From: Streptomyces rubrogriseus
GTDB lineage: Bacteria > Actinomycetota > Actinomycetes > Streptomycetales > Streptomycetaceae
Direction: 5' to 3'
DNA length: 64,000 nt
Assembly (NCBI RefSeq): GCF_027947575.1
Contig: NZ_CP116256.1
Location: 7,936,001 to 8,000,000 of the forward strand
The number at the start of each line of letters is the position of its first letter. Position 1 is the first letter of the stretch. The notes under the pieces are model-generated. The model was not told the origin of the DNA. It did not search any database and worked only from the letters and a program-made list of their open reading frames with translations. Both the position numbers and the translations under genes were made by a program. Of this stretch, positions 35,366-45,300 are shown piece by piece.

Positions 35366-36745
35366 CTACGCCGCCGGTGCCAGGGCTTCCTGCCGTTCGC
35401 GCGGCACGAACCGGACCTGCGGGTGGCCGCGGTGCCAGCCGACCGACAGGCGCAGGTTCCCGACCCGGGCCAGGACCAGGCCGATGACGAGGGCGGCGGT
35501 GGCGGCCACCGCGCCGCCCGCGGCGAAGCCGACCCGGGCACCGTAGGTGTCGGTGACCCAGCCGACGATCGGGGCGCCGACGGGGGAGCCGCCGAGGAAG
35601 ACCATCATGTACAGGGCCATCACGCGGCCCCGCATGGCCGGGTCGGTCGACATCTGGATGCTGGTGTTGGCGGTGACGTTGACCGTCATGCTGAAGACGC
35701 CGATGGGGACCATGAGCAGCGCGAAGAGCCACAGCTCGGGCGCCGTCGAGGCCACGATCTCCAGGGCGCCGAAGCCGAGCGCCGCCGCGATCAGGACGCG
35801 CAGCCGGGCGGTGCCGCGCCGGGCGGCGAGCAGGGCGCCGGCCAGCGAGCCGACGGCCATGAGGGTGTTGAAGAGGCTGTACGCCCCCGCGCCCGCGTCG
35901 AAGACGTCGTCGGCGAAGGCGGACAGGAAGACCGGGAAGTTGAAGCCGAAGGTGCCGATGAACCCGACCAGGGTGATCGTCCAGATCAGCTCGGGGCGGC
36001 CGGCGACGTAGCGCAGGCCCTCGCGGAGCTGGCCCTTGCCACGCGGGGTGGGGCGTCCGGCGTGCAGTTCGCGGGCGCGCATCAGCAGCAGGCAGGTGAG
36101 CGGCGCGACGAAGGACAGGCCGTTGGCGAGGAAGGCCCAGCCGGTGCCCACGCCGGTGATCATCAGACCGGCGACGGCGGGGCCGACCAGGCGGGCCGAC
36201 TGGAAGTTGGCCGAGTTCATGCTGACCGCGTTCTGCAGCTGGTCGCGGCCGACCAGCTCGGAGACGAAGGTCTGGCGGGCCGGGTTGTCCATGACGGTGG
36301 CCAGGCCCATCGCGAAGGCGGCGACGTAGACGTGCCAGACCTGGACGTGTCCGCTCAGGGTGAGGGCGGCGAGGGCGAGCGCGGTCAGGGCCATCGCGGT
36401 CTGGGTGACCAGCAGCGTGGGCCGCTTGGGCAGGCGGTCGACGAGGACGCCGCCGTAGAGGCCGAAGAGCAGCATCGGCAGGAACTGCAGGGCGGTGGTG
36501 ATGCCGACGGCGGCCGAGGAGCCGGTGAGGCTGAGCACCAGCCAGTCCTGGGCGATGCGCTGCATCCAGGTGCCGATGTTGGAGACGACCTGGCCCATGA
36601 AGAACAGGCGGTAGTTCCTGACCTTCAGGGAGGCGAACATCGACGTCCTGCGAGGGGCGGCGGGGCCCGTCGGACCGTCGGGGTTGGTCGGGTTGTCGTG
36701 GCCGTCAGGTGCGGGGGCGGAAGCTGCTCCGGATCCCGTACTCAA
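35366..36745 (-). CDS. MFS transporter, EntS/enterobactin-exporter-like
   Basis: A 459-residue major facilitator with about twelve helices. The N-terminal 30 residues are Pro/Gly/Asp-rich and cytoplasmic. SMFASLKVRNYRLFFMGQVV, NIGTWMQRIAQDWLVLSLTG and GGVLVDRLPKRPTLLVTQ (motif A) are typical of the MFS_3/EntS group. The start is TTG at 36745, nine bases after GAGGAGG. It follows the MarR gene by 27 bases, an arrangement that suggests drug-inducible efflux. Substrate unknown. Confidence 0.9.
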   Translation of the reverse strand: MSTGSGAASAPAPDGHDNPTNPDGPTGPAAPRRTSMFASLKVRNYRLFFMGQVVSNIGTWMQRIAQDWLVLSLTGSSAAVGITTALQFLPMLLFGLYGGVLVDRLPKRPTLLVTQTAMALTALALAALTLSGHVQVWHVYVAAFAMGLATVMDNPARQTFVSELVGRDQLQNAVSMNSANFQSARLVGPAVAGLMITGVGTGWAFLANGLSFVAPLTCLLLMRARELHAGRPTPRGKGQLREGLRYVAGRPELIWTITLVGFIGTFGFNFPVFLSAFADDVFDAGAGAYSLFNTLMAVGSLAGALLAARRGTARLRVLIAAALGFGALEIVASTAPELWLFALLMVPIGVFSMTVNVTANTSIQMSTDPAMRGRVMALYMMVFLGGSPVGAPIVGWVTDTYGARVGFAAGGAVAATAALVIGLVLARVGNLRLSVGWHRGHPQVRFVPRERQEALAPAA

Positions 36746-36772
36746 AAGGGTTCGCCTCCTCGCGAGAACTGC

Positions 36773-37210
36773 TTACTTGTGGGCGAGCTTCTCCAGCACG
36801 GGGGCGGCGGCGCGCAGTTTCGCCCACTCGTCCTCGTCGAGGCCCTCGACCAGCGTGGCCAGGAACGCGTTCCGCTTGCGGCGGCTCTCCTCGAGCATCA
36901 CCACGGCCTGCTCGGTCTGCGTCACGACCTTCTGGCGCCGGTCCTCGGGGTGCGGCTCCAGCCTGACCAGGCCCTTGGCCTCGAGCAGCGCCACGATGCG
37001 GGTCATCGAGGGCGGCTGGACGTGTTCCTTGCGGGCCAGCTCGCCCGGGGTCGCGCTGCCGCAGTTCGACAGGGTGCCCAGTACCGACATCTCGGTGGGG
37101 CTGAGCGACTCGTCGACCCGCTGGTGCTTGAGCCGACGGGACAGCCGCATCACGGCGGAGCGCAGGGAGTTCACGGCGGCGGCGTCGTCGCCATGCTTGA
37201 GGTCCGGCAT
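36773..37210 (-). CDS. MarR family regulator of MFS transporter
   Basis: A 145-residue MarR regulator. LRSAVMRLSRRLKHQRV is the dimer helix, LSPTEMSVLGTLSNCG follows, the recognition part reads TPGELARKEHVQPPSMTRIV, and the wing LEPHPEDRRQKVVTQTEQ. A single cysteine (LSNCG) could be redox-sensing. ATG at 37210. The promoter has TTAGCGTAACTCATTAG, an A+T-rich partial dyad suited to autorepression. It is the first gene of the MarR-MFS operon. Confidence 0.9.
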   Translation of the reverse strand: MPDLKHGDDAAAVNSLRSAVMRLSRRLKHQRVDESLSPTEMSVLGTLSNCGSATPGELARKEHVQPPSMTRIVALLEAKGLVRLEPHPEDRRQKVVTQTEQAVVMLEESRRKRNAFLATLVEGLDEDEWAKLRAAAPVLEKLAHK

Positions 37211-37366
37211 GTTCCTTAGCGTAACTCATTAGTCTGGCGAAATACCAACGCACTTCCGCCCCAGTGCCCGTGACACCCGCCACTGAAACCCGCAGTTCAC
37301 CCGTACGAGTGAGTCGTGTCCGGAAATGGAGGCATCACCCGGCCGACCGGGGCGACCCTCGTGCTC

Positions 37367-37549
37367 ATGGGGACCAGCGTGCTCAGCCTGCGGATAGACG
37401 GGGAGCTGCTCGACCGGCTCCGGGACCATGCGGCCAAAAGAGGAATGAGCGTCCAGGACTATGTCGTCCGGACGCTCATTCGAGATGACTTCGACGAACG
37501 GTTCCAGTCCGCCGTGGAGGAGACGGAACGGTTCTACGGGGTGCCGTGA
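37367..37549 (+). CDS. ribbon-helix-helix protein, orphan
   Basis: A 60-residue protein. SVLSLRIDGELLDRLRDHAA is the ribbon and first helix and KRGMSVQDYVVRTLIRDDF the second, as in Arc/MetJ and antitoxin DNA-binding dimers; the tail DERFQSAVEETERFYGVP is acidic. ATG at 37367 is chosen; GTG at 37361 is possible. No toxin gene adjoins it: neighbours are the MarR promoter and the purine permease. It may act as a stand-alone repressor. Confidence 0.72.
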   Translation: MGTSVLSLRIDGELLDRLRDHAAKRGMSVQDYVVRTLIRDDFDERFQSAVEETERFYGVP

Positions 37550-37579
37550 GCCGGGAGGCCCGGTCCGGCCCCCCGGGGA

Positions 37580-39037
37580 TCAGGTCAGGCCCAGGGCCGG
37601 CATCAGGTAGTAGAAGGCGAAGACCGCCGACACCACGTGCATCGCCACCGGCACCTCGCGGCCCCGGCCGGTCGCCAGGCGCAGCACCGAGAAGGTGATG
37701 AAGCCCATGCCGATGCCGTTGGTGATCGAGTAGGTGAACGGCATCATCAGCATGGTCACGAAGGCCGGGATCGCGACCGTGAAGTCCGACCAGTCGATCT
37801 CCTTGATCGAACCGGCCAGGATCAGGAAGCCCACCGCGATCAGCGCCGGGGTCGCCGCCTGCGACGGGACCATGGTGGCGATCGGAGTGAGGAACAGCGC
37901 CAGGGCGAACAGCGTGCCCGTGACGATGTTGGCGAAGCCGGTGCGCGCGCCCTCGCCGACGCCCGCCGTGGACTCCACGAAGCAGGTGGTGGCGGAGGCG
38001 GAGCTGGCACCGCCCACGGCGACCGCGACGCCGTCGACGAACAGGACCTTGTTGATGCCCGGCATCTGGCCCTCGCCGTCGGTCAGCTTCGCCTCGTCGC
38101 TGATGCCCATGATCGTGCCCATCGCGTCGAAGAAGCACGAGAGCAGCACGGTGAAGACGAACAGCACGCCGGTCAGGACGCCGACCTTCTCGAACCCGCC
38201 GAACAGACTGACCTCGCCGACCAGCCCGAAGTCGGGCGTGGCGACGGGGTTGCCGGGCCACTCGGGCGTGGTCAGGCCCCAGGAGGGGATGTCGGCGACG
38301 GCGTTGATGATCAACGCGACGCCGGTCATCACCACGATCGAGATGAGGATGGCGCCCGGCGTCTTCCGGACGATCAGCGCGAGGGTCAGCAGCACGCCGA
38401 GGACGAAGACCAGGACCGGCCAGCCGGTGAGGTGCCCGCCGGTGCCCAGCTGGATCGGGACCGTGGTCTGGGCGGCGTCCGGCATCCGGGTGATGAAGCC
38501 GGAGTCGACGAGCCCGATGATCATGATGAACAGGCCGATGCCGATCGCGATGGCCTTGCGCAGGCTGTAGGGCACGGCGTTCATCACGCGCTCGCGCAGC
38601 CCGGTGGCGACCAGCAGCATGACGACGAAACCGGCCAGCACCACCATGCCCATGGCGTCCGGCCAGGACATCCGCGGGGCGAGCTGGAGCGCGACGACGG
38701 AGTTCACGCCGAGACCGGCGGCGAGCGCGATCGGCACGTTGCCGATGACGCCCATCAGGAGCGTGGTGAACGCCGCCGTCAGCGCGGTCGCGGTGACCAG
38801 CTGACCGTTGTCGAGCTGGTGGCCGTACATGTCCTTCGCGCTGCCCAGGATGATCGGGTTCAGCACGATGATGTAGGCCATCGCGAAGAAGGTGGCGAAG
38901 CCGCCGCGGATCTCACGGGGCAGGGTGCTGCCGCGCTCGGAGATCTTGAAGTAGCGGTCGAGGCCGTTCTGCGGGGGCCGCCGGTCTTCCGGCGACTCGG
39001 GGGACGGGGGGACCTTGGCGGAGGCCGAGGTGGACAT
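37580..39037 (-). CDS. NCS2/AzgA-type purine permease
   Basis: A 485-residue transporter with about 13 membrane segments of the AzgA/PbuG group. Family marks are GLDRYFKISERGSTLPREIR, GGFATFFAMAYIIVLNP, AAGLGVNSVVALQ (the NBAT-type QxLGLG-equivalent), SCFFDAMGTIMGISDEAKL and ASSASATTCFVESTAGVGEG, ARTGFANIVTG. It probably imports hypoxanthine, guanine or adenine with protons. ATG at 39037. It has its own 200-bp promoter region, divergent from DUF2530, containing the direct repeat GTATGAACGTATGA. Confidence 0.93.
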   Translation of the reverse strand: MSTSASAKVPPSPESPEDRRPPQNGLDRYFKISERGSTLPREIRGGFATFFAMAYIIVLNPIILGSAKDMYGHQLDNGQLVTATALTAAFTTLLMGVIGNVPIALAAGLGVNSVVALQLAPRMSWPDAMGMVVLAGFVVMLLVATGLRERVMNAVPYSLRKAIAIGIGLFIMIIGLVDSGFITRMPDAAQTTVPIQLGTGGHLTGWPVLVFVLGVLLTLALIVRKTPGAILISIVVMTGVALIINAVADIPSWGLTTPEWPGNPVATPDFGLVGEVSLFGGFEKVGVLTGVLFVFTVLLSCFFDAMGTIMGISDEAKLTDGEGQMPGINKVLFVDGVAVAVGGASSASATTCFVESTAGVGEGARTGFANIVTGTLFALALFLTPIATMVPSQAATPALIAVGFLILAGSIKEIDWSDFTVAIPAFVTMLMMPFTYSITNGIGMGFITFSVLRLATGRGREVPVAMHVVSAVFAFYYLMPALGLT

Positions 39038-39240
39038 GCGGGGACCTCATCACCAACAGGTTCCCCCACGGCCTTGTCGGTGTTCCTATTGGCGTTTTCT
39101 ACGAATGAAAGTGGTCAGAGACAAACGGGTTCAGTATGAACGTATGAGCCCGTGATCGCTATCTCCGCGCGTAGACCCGCGGAATCACCGGGTGGCGCCG
39201 CGCCGTCAACCCGTTCGCACGCTCCTCGTAAGCTGTACGC

Positions 39241-39501
39241 ATGACGAAGTGGACACCCACGCACGAGGCGCCGGAGCCCCTGGAGGGCCCCGTGGTTCCG
39301 ACCATCGTCGGCGGCACCATCCTCTGGTTCGTCCTCTTCCTGGTGCAGCTGCCCTTCTACGGCTGGTTCGACGACCACGGGCACACCTGGTGGGTGTGGA
39401 CCTGCCTGGCGGGCGCGGGTCTCGGCCTGATCGGCATCTGGTACGTCCGGGGGCGCGACGCCGCGATCAGGCGGGACACGGCGGCCAGGGCCGAGAACTA
39501 G
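39241..39501 (+). CDS. DUF2530 membrane protein
   Basis: An 86-residue protein with two membrane helices (PTIVGGTILWFVLFLVQLPF and WVWTCLAGAGLGLIGIWYV) separated by the loop YGWFDDHGHTWW. It matches DUF2530, a small actinobacterial family of unknown function. The C-terminal tail is charged and cytoplasmic. ATG at 39241. It precedes the P-type ATPase by 99 bases on the same strand and could be co-transcribed. Confidence 0.85.
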   Translation: MTKWTPTHEAPEPLEGPVVPTIVGGTILWFVLFLVQLPFYGWFDDHGHTWWVWTCLAGAGLGLIGIWYVRGRDAAIRRDTAARAEN

Positions 39502-39600
39502 TACCAGGGCAGCACACCGCGCCCGCCCGTCTCGTACCCAGGTCGGATCTTCGCCGCACTCGATGGGTGGAGCCGTAAATCCGCACGTACCGTCGGATCC

Positions 39601-42009
39601 ATGACGCATCTCGACGCGGACAGACTCGACCCGGAGCATCCCGCGCACGCCGTTGCCGCCCCATCGCCCGCGACCGGGCTCACGGCGGCCGGGGTCGCCG
39701 AGCGGATCGCCCGCGGCCAGGTCAACGACGTGCCGGTGCGCAGCAGCCGCTCCCTGGCCGACATCGTCCGCGCCAACGTCTTCACCCGGTTCAACGCGAT
39801 CATCGGCGTGCTCTGGGTGATCATGCTGTTCGTCGCGCCGATCCAGGACAGCCTGTTCGGCTTCGTGATCCTCGCCAACACCGGCATCGGCATCATCCAG
39901 GAGTGGCGGGCGAAGAAGACCCTCGACTCCCTGGCCCTGATCGGCGAGGTCCGCCCGACGGTGCGCCGGGACGGGAAGCCCGCCGAGATCAGCACGTCCG
40001 AGATCGTGCTGGACGACGTCATCGAGATCGGCCCCGGCGACAAGGCCGTGGTCGACGGGGTGTGCGTCGAGGCCGACGGGCTGGAGATCGACGAGTCCCT
40101 GCTGACCGGCGAGGCCGACCCCGTGGTCAAACAACCGGGCGACCAGGTCATGTCGGGCAGCTTCGTGGTCGCGGGCGGCGGCGCCTTCCGGGCCACCAAG
40201 GTCGGCCGCGAGGCGTACGCGGCGCAGCTCGCCGAGGAGGCCTCCCGCTTCACGCTGGTCCAGTCCGAGCTGCGCTCCGGCATCTCCACGATCCTCAAGT
40301 ACGTCACCTGGATGATGGTGCCGACCGCGATCGGCCTGATCCTCAGCCAGCTGCTCGCCAAGGACAACGAGCTGGACGACTCGATCGCGCGCACCGTCGG
40401 CGGCATCGTGCCCATGGTCCCCGAGGGCCTGGTCCTGCTCACCTCCGTCGCCTTCGCGATCGGCGTCGTCCGGCTCGGCCGCAAGCAGTGCCTCGTCCAG
40501 GAGCTGCCCGCCATCGAGGGCCTGGCCCGCGTCGACACCGTCTGCCTGGACAAGACCGGCACCCTCACCGAGGGCGGCATGGACGTCACCGACCTGCGCG
40601 TCCTCGGCGGCGCCGACGAGCGTCACGTCCGCGCCGTGCTCGGCGCCCTCGGCGCGTCCGACCCGCGCCCCAACGCCTCCCTCCAGGCGATCATCGACAC
40701 CTACCCGGACGACGGGTCCGCCGGCGCGTGGCGGAACACGCGGTCGCTGCCCTTCTCCTCCGCCCGCAAGTACAGCGGCGCCACCTTCGACGAGGGCGAC
40801 GGCGCCGCCAGGACGTGGCTGCTGGGCGCCCCGGACGTGCTGCTGCCCGAGGACGACCCGGCGCTCGCCGAGACCGGCCGGCTCAACGAACAGGGCCTGC
40901 GCGTACTGCTGCTCGCCCGCGCCGCCCGCGACCTGGACGACCCCGAGGTCGCCGAGGGCGTCGAGCCCACCGCCCTGGTGGTCCTGGAGCAGCGGCTGCG
41001 CCCGGACGCCGCCGACACCCTGCGCTACTTCGCCGACCAGGACGTGCGCGCCAAGGTCATCTCCGGCGACAACGCGGTCTCCGTCGGCGCGGTCGCCGCC
41101 AAGCTCGGGCTGTCCGGAGCCACCGTCGACGCGCGCCGGCTGCCCGCCGAGCGGGAGGAGATGGCGGGCGCCCTGGACGAGGGCACGGTGTTCGGGCGGG
41201 TCACCCCGCAGCAGAAGCGGGACATGGTGGGCGCCCTCCAGTCACGCGGCCACACGGTCGCGATGACCGGCGACGGCGTCAACGACGTCCTCGCGCTCAA
41301 GGACGCCGACATCGGCGTGGCGATGGGCTCCGGCTCGGAGGCGACCCGGGCGGTCGCGCAGATCGTGCTGCTCAACAACAGCTTCGCCACGCTGCCGTCG
41401 GTGGTGGCCGAGGGCCGCCGCGTGATCGGCAACATCACGCGCGTGGCGACCCTGTTCCTGGTCAAGACCGTGTACTCGGTGCTGCTCGCGATCCTGGTGG
41501 TCTGCTCGCAGGTGGAGTACCCGTTCCTGCCCCGCCACCTCACCCTGCTCTCGACGCTCACCATCGGCGTCCCGGCCTTCTTCCTGGCGCTCGCCCCGAA
41601 CAAGGAGCGGGCCAGGCCCCACTTCGTCCGGCGCGTGATGCGGTACGCGATCCCGGGCGGGGTGGTGGCGGGGGCGGCGACCTTCGTGACGTACCTCGTC
41701 GCCCGGCAGCACTACACCGGCCCCGGCGCGCTGGACGCGGAGACCAGCGCGGCGACGCTGACGCTGTTCCTGATCTCGATGTGGGTGCTGGCGATCATCG
41801 CCCGGCCGTACACGTGGTGGCGGGTGCTGCTGGTGGCGGCGATGGGGCTGAGCTTCGTGGTGGTGCTGGCGGTGCCGTGGCTGCAGGACTTCTTCGCGCT
41901 GAAGCTGGTGGGGGTGACGATGCCGTGGACTGCCGTCGGCATTGCGGTTGTTGGGGCCGGCGTTCTGGAGTTCACCTGGAGGTGGGTGGATCGGCGGTTT
42001 CCGGTGTGA
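39601..42009 (+). CDS. P-type cation-transporting ATPase, CtpE-like
   Basis: An 802-residue P-type ATPase. The actuator domain has LEIDESLLTGEADPV, the membrane ion site MVPEGLVLLTSVAFA, the phosphorylation motif CLDKTGTLTEGG near residue 320, and the hinge AMTGDGVNDVLALKDADIGV near residue 562. No metal-binding N-terminal CxxC is present, which argues against heavy-metal types. The plan matches mycobacterial CtpE, reported to move calcium. ATG at 39601. The gene ends before a short bidirectional hairpin. Substrate is inferred by family. Confidence 0.92.
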   Translation: MTHLDADRLDPEHPAHAVAAPSPATGLTAAGVAERIARGQVNDVPVRSSRSLADIVRANVFTRFNAIIGVLWVIMLFVAPIQDSLFGFVILANTGIGIIQEWRAKKTLDSLALIGEVRPTVRRDGKPAEISTSEIVLDDVIEIGPGDKAVVDGVCVEADGLEIDESLLTGEADPVVKQPGDQVMSGSFVVAGGGAFRATKVGREAYAAQLAEEASRFTLVQSELRSGISTILKYVTWMMVPTAIGLILSQLLAKDNELDDSIARTVGGIVPMVPEGLVLLTSVAFAIGVVRLGRKQCLVQELPAIEGLARVDTVCLDKTGTLTEGGMDVTDLRVLGGADERHVRAVLGALGASDPRPNASLQAIIDTYPDDGSAGAWRNTRSLPFSSARKYSGATFDEGDGAARTWLLGAPDVLLPEDDPALAETGRLNEQGLRVLLLARAARDLDDPEVAEGVEPTALVVLEQRLRPDAADTLRYFADQDVRAKVISGDNAVSVGAVAAKLGLSGATVDARRLPAEREEMAGALDEGTVFGRVTPQQKRDMVGALQSRGHTVAMTGDGVNDVLALKDADIGVAMGSGSEATRAVAQIVLLNNSFATLPSVVAEGRRVIGNITRVATLFLVKTVYSVLLAILVVCSQVEYPFLPRHLTLLSTLTIGVPAFFLALAPNKERARPHFVRRVMRYAIPGGVVAGAATFVTYLVARQHYTGPGALDAETSAATLTLFLISMWVLAIIARPYTWWRVLLVAAMGLSFVVVLAVPWLQDFFALKLVGVTMPWTAVGIAVVGAGVLEFTWRWVDRRFPV

Positions 42010-42042
42010 CGGTTGCGGATTCGTTGCCGATACTGCTGCGCC

Positions 42043-42085
42043 GTTGTGGCTGGTCGCGCAGTTCCCCGCGCCCCTTTGGGGCGCG
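42043..42085. terminator. repeat element with bidirectional hairpin
   Basis: TTGTGGCTGGTCGCGCAGTT leads into CGCGCCCC-TTT-GGGGCGCG (42067-42085), an 8-bp stem with a three-base loop. It separates the convergent P-type ATPase and sacsin-type genes, so it can end both transcripts. The first part is the same Streptomyces repeat as at 1697-1755, in a shorter form. Confidence 0.7.
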
Positions 42086-42096
42086 TTGCACCTCCC

Positions 42097-45000
42097 CTAG
42101 TCGAACCAGCGGTCCCTTGCCAGCTCGTCCGTCCTCGACTCGTCCTCCAGCAGTGCCGCCACCTCGAAGCGGCGGGGCCACTGGCCCGCCGACCAGGCGA
42201 GGCCGGCGGCCACGCCCTCCAGTGTCGCCGCGTGGAGCGTGCCGTCCTCGGTGAGACGCCAGTCGATCTCCACGCCGTCGACGAGCAGTTCCCCGTGCTC
42301 CACGTACGACGCCGGGGTCCGCGCCCCGAGCAGCACCCGTACCGGCTCCGGTACGTCGTGCTCGGTGCCCTCGGAGTCGACGCGGCCGATGACCGACTCG
42401 CTCAGCCGCCGCACCTGGAACAGCTCCGCCAGCTCGGCGGCGCGGGCCGGCCGGACCGGCAGCAGCGGTACGCCGGAGGTGAAGGGCAGCAGGTCGGGCG
42501 AGTCGACCACGACGGCGTCGGCGGCGTCCACCACGCGCACCTCGCCGTCGACCACGGCCCGCACCTCGTCCGGCAGGGTGACCTGCTCGGGGTCCAGTTC
42601 GGCCAGCGCGCCGTACAGGGCGTGCAGCTGGGCGGCCGTGACCGGGCGGTCCGGGTCGGCGAGGCGGTCCAGGAGTTCGGCCGCGCCGCCGGGCTCGTCG
42701 AGGAGCGCGGCGACCGAGGTGCGGACGCCGAGGGCCCGCAGTACCTGCTCGTCCTCGAAGCCGGTCGCGTCGGCCTCGTCGTACAGGCCCCGCAGCAGCG
42801 GGTCGCCGCCCGCCGCGCGCAGGCCGGCCGGGCGGCGTCCGCCGAGCACCGGGTGCCCGCGCAGCCACCACGCGGTGTAGGGCCGTACGACCTCGTGGGT
42901 GCCGTCGGGCAGCAGGACGCGCACGGGCTGGACCAGCGCGTCGCGCAGCGGCGGCCGGGACAGCAGGGCGAGGGCCTCGGGCCAGTGGTCGTCGTCCACG
43001 AGGTCGAGGTCGCGCACGGCGACGATCTCGGTGGCGACCGGCGGGACGGGGGTGTCCGGGAAGCGGTCGAGGACGTCCTCGCTCCACACGTCCACGGCGT
43101 CGAGGAGTCCCGCGTCGTCGGGCTCGGCGAAGTCTCCTTCGCGGGGCTCCAGTTCGTCGGGGTCCAGGACGACGTCGGTGGCGCGGACCAGGGCGAAGGT
43201 GACGAGCACGCCGCAGGCGGCCAGCGGGTCCGGCCCCCACTTCTCGGCGAGTTCCGCGTCCACGGCGGCGAGTTCGTCCTCCCGCATGACCCGGGCGAAC
43301 GGGCCGCCGGGGAAGACGAGTTCGCCCGCCGGGGAGAGTTCGCCGTCCTCGTCGGGCAGCGCGAGGGCGCCCAGCCAGGGCTCGTCCCCGGCGTCGAGTC
43401 CGGCGTCGCGGACCAGGCCGAGCACGGTGTCGGCCAGTTCCTCGGCGTCGAGGGAGTCCTCCTCCCAGTTGACGCCGCCCTCGTCGTCCAGGGAGGCGGC
43501 GACGGCGGCCCGGACCTGCGGGGTGGTGAGGACGGCGCGCGGGGTGGCGGGGAGGGCGCCGAGCTTCTCCAGGAGCGGGTGCGCTGCGTCGGGGTGGGCG
43601 ACCTTGAGGCCGAGACGGGTGAGGACCTCCGGGTCGAGGGAGGCGGCCTCCGGGGAGGGCAGCAGCACCTGCCGGGGACCGATGGTCGTCCGGCCGTCGG
43701 CCAGCGGCACCGGCAGCCCGGACAGCCGGTCGGGGTCGACCCCGGCGAGGCTGTCGTAGAGGCTGCGCCACCAGCCCGGCGCCTTCTCCAGGCCCGCCAG
43801 CCGGTCGACCGCGTCGGTCAGCGGCACCCGGGCCACGCCCAGGGTGCGCAGTTCGGCGCGGCGTTCCAGACCGGCGGGCAGCAGGGTCGGCAGCACCTCG
43901 GCCAGCACCCGCACGGTGTCGGCGCCCGCGCCCTCCACCACCTCGGCATCGCGCGGCCGCAGGGACTCCGGAAGGTCGTCCTCCGCGTCCTGGCCCCCGG
44001 AGGGGACGGCGGGCGGCAGGAACGACGTACGCGGCAGCCGGTCGAGGATCGCCTGCCGCAGCGCGCCGTCCAGTTCGCCCCGGCCGAGGGCGCCCGGCAC
44101 CAGGTCGATGAGGCCGGCGGTGACCGGCCGCCAGTCGGCGAGCAGCCCGGCGTAGGCGTCGGCGGCCCGTTCGGTCAGGAAGTCGGTCAGCGGCCCCGGC
44201 GCGGTGTGCCGTCGGGTGGCGTCCAGCGGGAAGGACGCGATGAGCAGGGCGGGCACGCCGAGCGGCTCGTCACTCGGGGTAGGCGCGTGGACCACCGGAC
44301 TGGTGCGGGGGCGGGCGGGAGTGCCGTCGGCGTCGACGGGCACCGCCCAGGTAACGGACCAGTGCGGGCGCAGCCGTTCCTCCACCGGCCGGTCGGCGAG
44401 GAGGTCGGGGGTGAGGGGTCCGTGCGCGGCGGCGGTGCGCCAGCGGGTGACGCCCTGCCGGGAGTCCTCGACGACGGTCAGGGCGTCCTCGGCGCGGCGG
44501 GAGAGGGTGCGCACCTCGTCGCCCGCCTCGATCACGACCTCCGCCAGGCCCGGCAGGGCGAGCAGCAGGGCGTCGTCCACGCCGTGCAGGAGGCGTTCGG
44601 CGAGGTCGGCTGCGGCCGTGTCGCGCAGCGGCAGGATGACCGCCGTGTCGTAGGGGCCGGGGGCGGTGCCCTCGGCCGGGAACGGCAGCCGCAGCAGCGG
44701 TACGTGCCCGTCGCGCCGCCGGATCTCGTCACCCAGGCCGGGGCTGTGCCGGGCGGTGTCGGCGGCCAGGTCGCGGGCCTCGGCCAGGGACCAGCGCACC
44801 CCGCCGTGCCGGCCGACGACGGCGGGCTCGTCGGTCACGGCCAGGACGGCGGCGAAGCCGACCCCGAACCGGCCGACCGAGCCGTCCACCGCGTCCCGCT
44901 TGGCGGAGGCGCGCAGGGTGGACAGCGACTCGACGCCGGTCGCGTCGAGCGGGGCGCCGGTGTTGGCGGCGACGAGGACGCCGTCGCGCAGGGTGAGCCG

Positions 45001-45225
45001 GAGCCGGCCGGGCACGCCGGCCCGTGCGGCGGCGTCGGCGGCGTTCTGCGCGAGTTCGACGACCAGCCGGTCGCGGTAGCCGCCGAGGACGAGGTCCTCC
45101 TCCGCGTTGGCGTCCTCACGGAACCGGGCGGGGCTCGTCGCCCAGGCGTCCAGCACCCCGCGTCGCAGCCGTGCCGTACCGAACGGATCGGCACCTTCGG
45201 CGGCAGGCCGTACGAACATGCTCAC
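42097..45225 (-). CDS. large GHKL ATPase-domain protein (sacsin N-terminal-like)
   Basis: A 1042-residue protein. The N-terminal 250 residues hold a GHKL ATPase: LVVELAQNAADAAARAG is the N box, RLTLRDGVLVAANTGAPL the D/G1 region and VGRFGVGFAAVLAV the G2 box, as in sacsin, Hsp90 and MutL. The rest has no motif I recognise; it is leucine- and acid-rich with repeated L-x-P-L-x-D segments. The best start is GTG at 45225 with GAGGAG seven bases upstream; ATG at 45240 is possible. It is encoded beside DUF3027, an arrangement I recall as general in Streptomyces. A chaperone-like or repair role is only guesswork. Confidence 0.82.
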   Translation of the reverse strand: MSMFVRPAAEGADPFGTARLRRGVLDAWATSPARFREDANAEEDLVLGGYRDRLVVELAQNAADAAARAGVPGRLRLTLRDGVLVAANTGAPLDATGVESLSTLRASAKRDAVDGSVGRFGVGFAAVLAVTDEPAVVGRHGGVRWSLAEARDLAADTARHSPGLGDEIRRRDGHVPLLRLPFPAEGTAPGPYDTAVILPLRDTAAADLAERLLHGVDDALLLALPGLAEVVIEAGDEVRTLSRRAEDALTVVEDSRQGVTRWRTAAAHGPLTPDLLADRPVEERLRPHWSVTWAVPVDADGTPARPRTSPVVHAPTPSDEPLGVPALLIASFPLDATRRHTAPGPLTDFLTERAADAYAGLLADWRPVTAGLIDLVPGALGRGELDGALRQAILDRLPRTSFLPPAVPSGGQDAEDDLPESLRPRDAEVVEGAGADTVRVLAEVLPTLLPAGLERRAELRTLGVARVPLTDAVDRLAGLEKAPGWWRSLYDSLAGVDPDRLSGLPVPLADGRTTIGPRQVLLPSPEAASLDPEVLTRLGLKVAHPDAAHPLLEKLGALPATPRAVLTTPQVRAAVAASLDDEGGVNWEEDSLDAEELADTVLGLVRDAGLDAGDEPWLGALALPDEDGELSPAGELVFPGGPFARVMREDELAAVDAELAEKWGPDPLAACGVLVTFALVRATDVVLDPDELEPREGDFAEPDDAGLLDAVDVWSEDVLDRFPDTPVPPVATEIVAVRDLDLVDDDHWPEALALLSRPPLRDALVQPVRVLLPDGTHEVVRPYTAWWLRGHPVLGGRRPAGLRAAGGDPLLRGLYDEADATGFEDEQVLRALGVRTSVAALLDEPGGAAELLDRLADPDRPVTAAQLHALYGALAELDPEQVTLPDEVRAVVDGEVRVVDAADAVVVDSPDLLPFTSGVPLLPVRPARAAELAELFQVRRLSESVIGRVDSEGTEHDVPEPVRVLLGARTPASYVEHGELLVDGVEIDWRLTEDGTLHAATLEGVAAGLAWSAGQWPRRFEVAALLEDESRTDELARDRWFD

Positions 45226-45300
45226 GGTGACTCTCCTCATCGACGGACCACGAAGGTACCGCCCACTCAGCCCGTCCGATGCCGTGTGCCCCCGGCCGGC

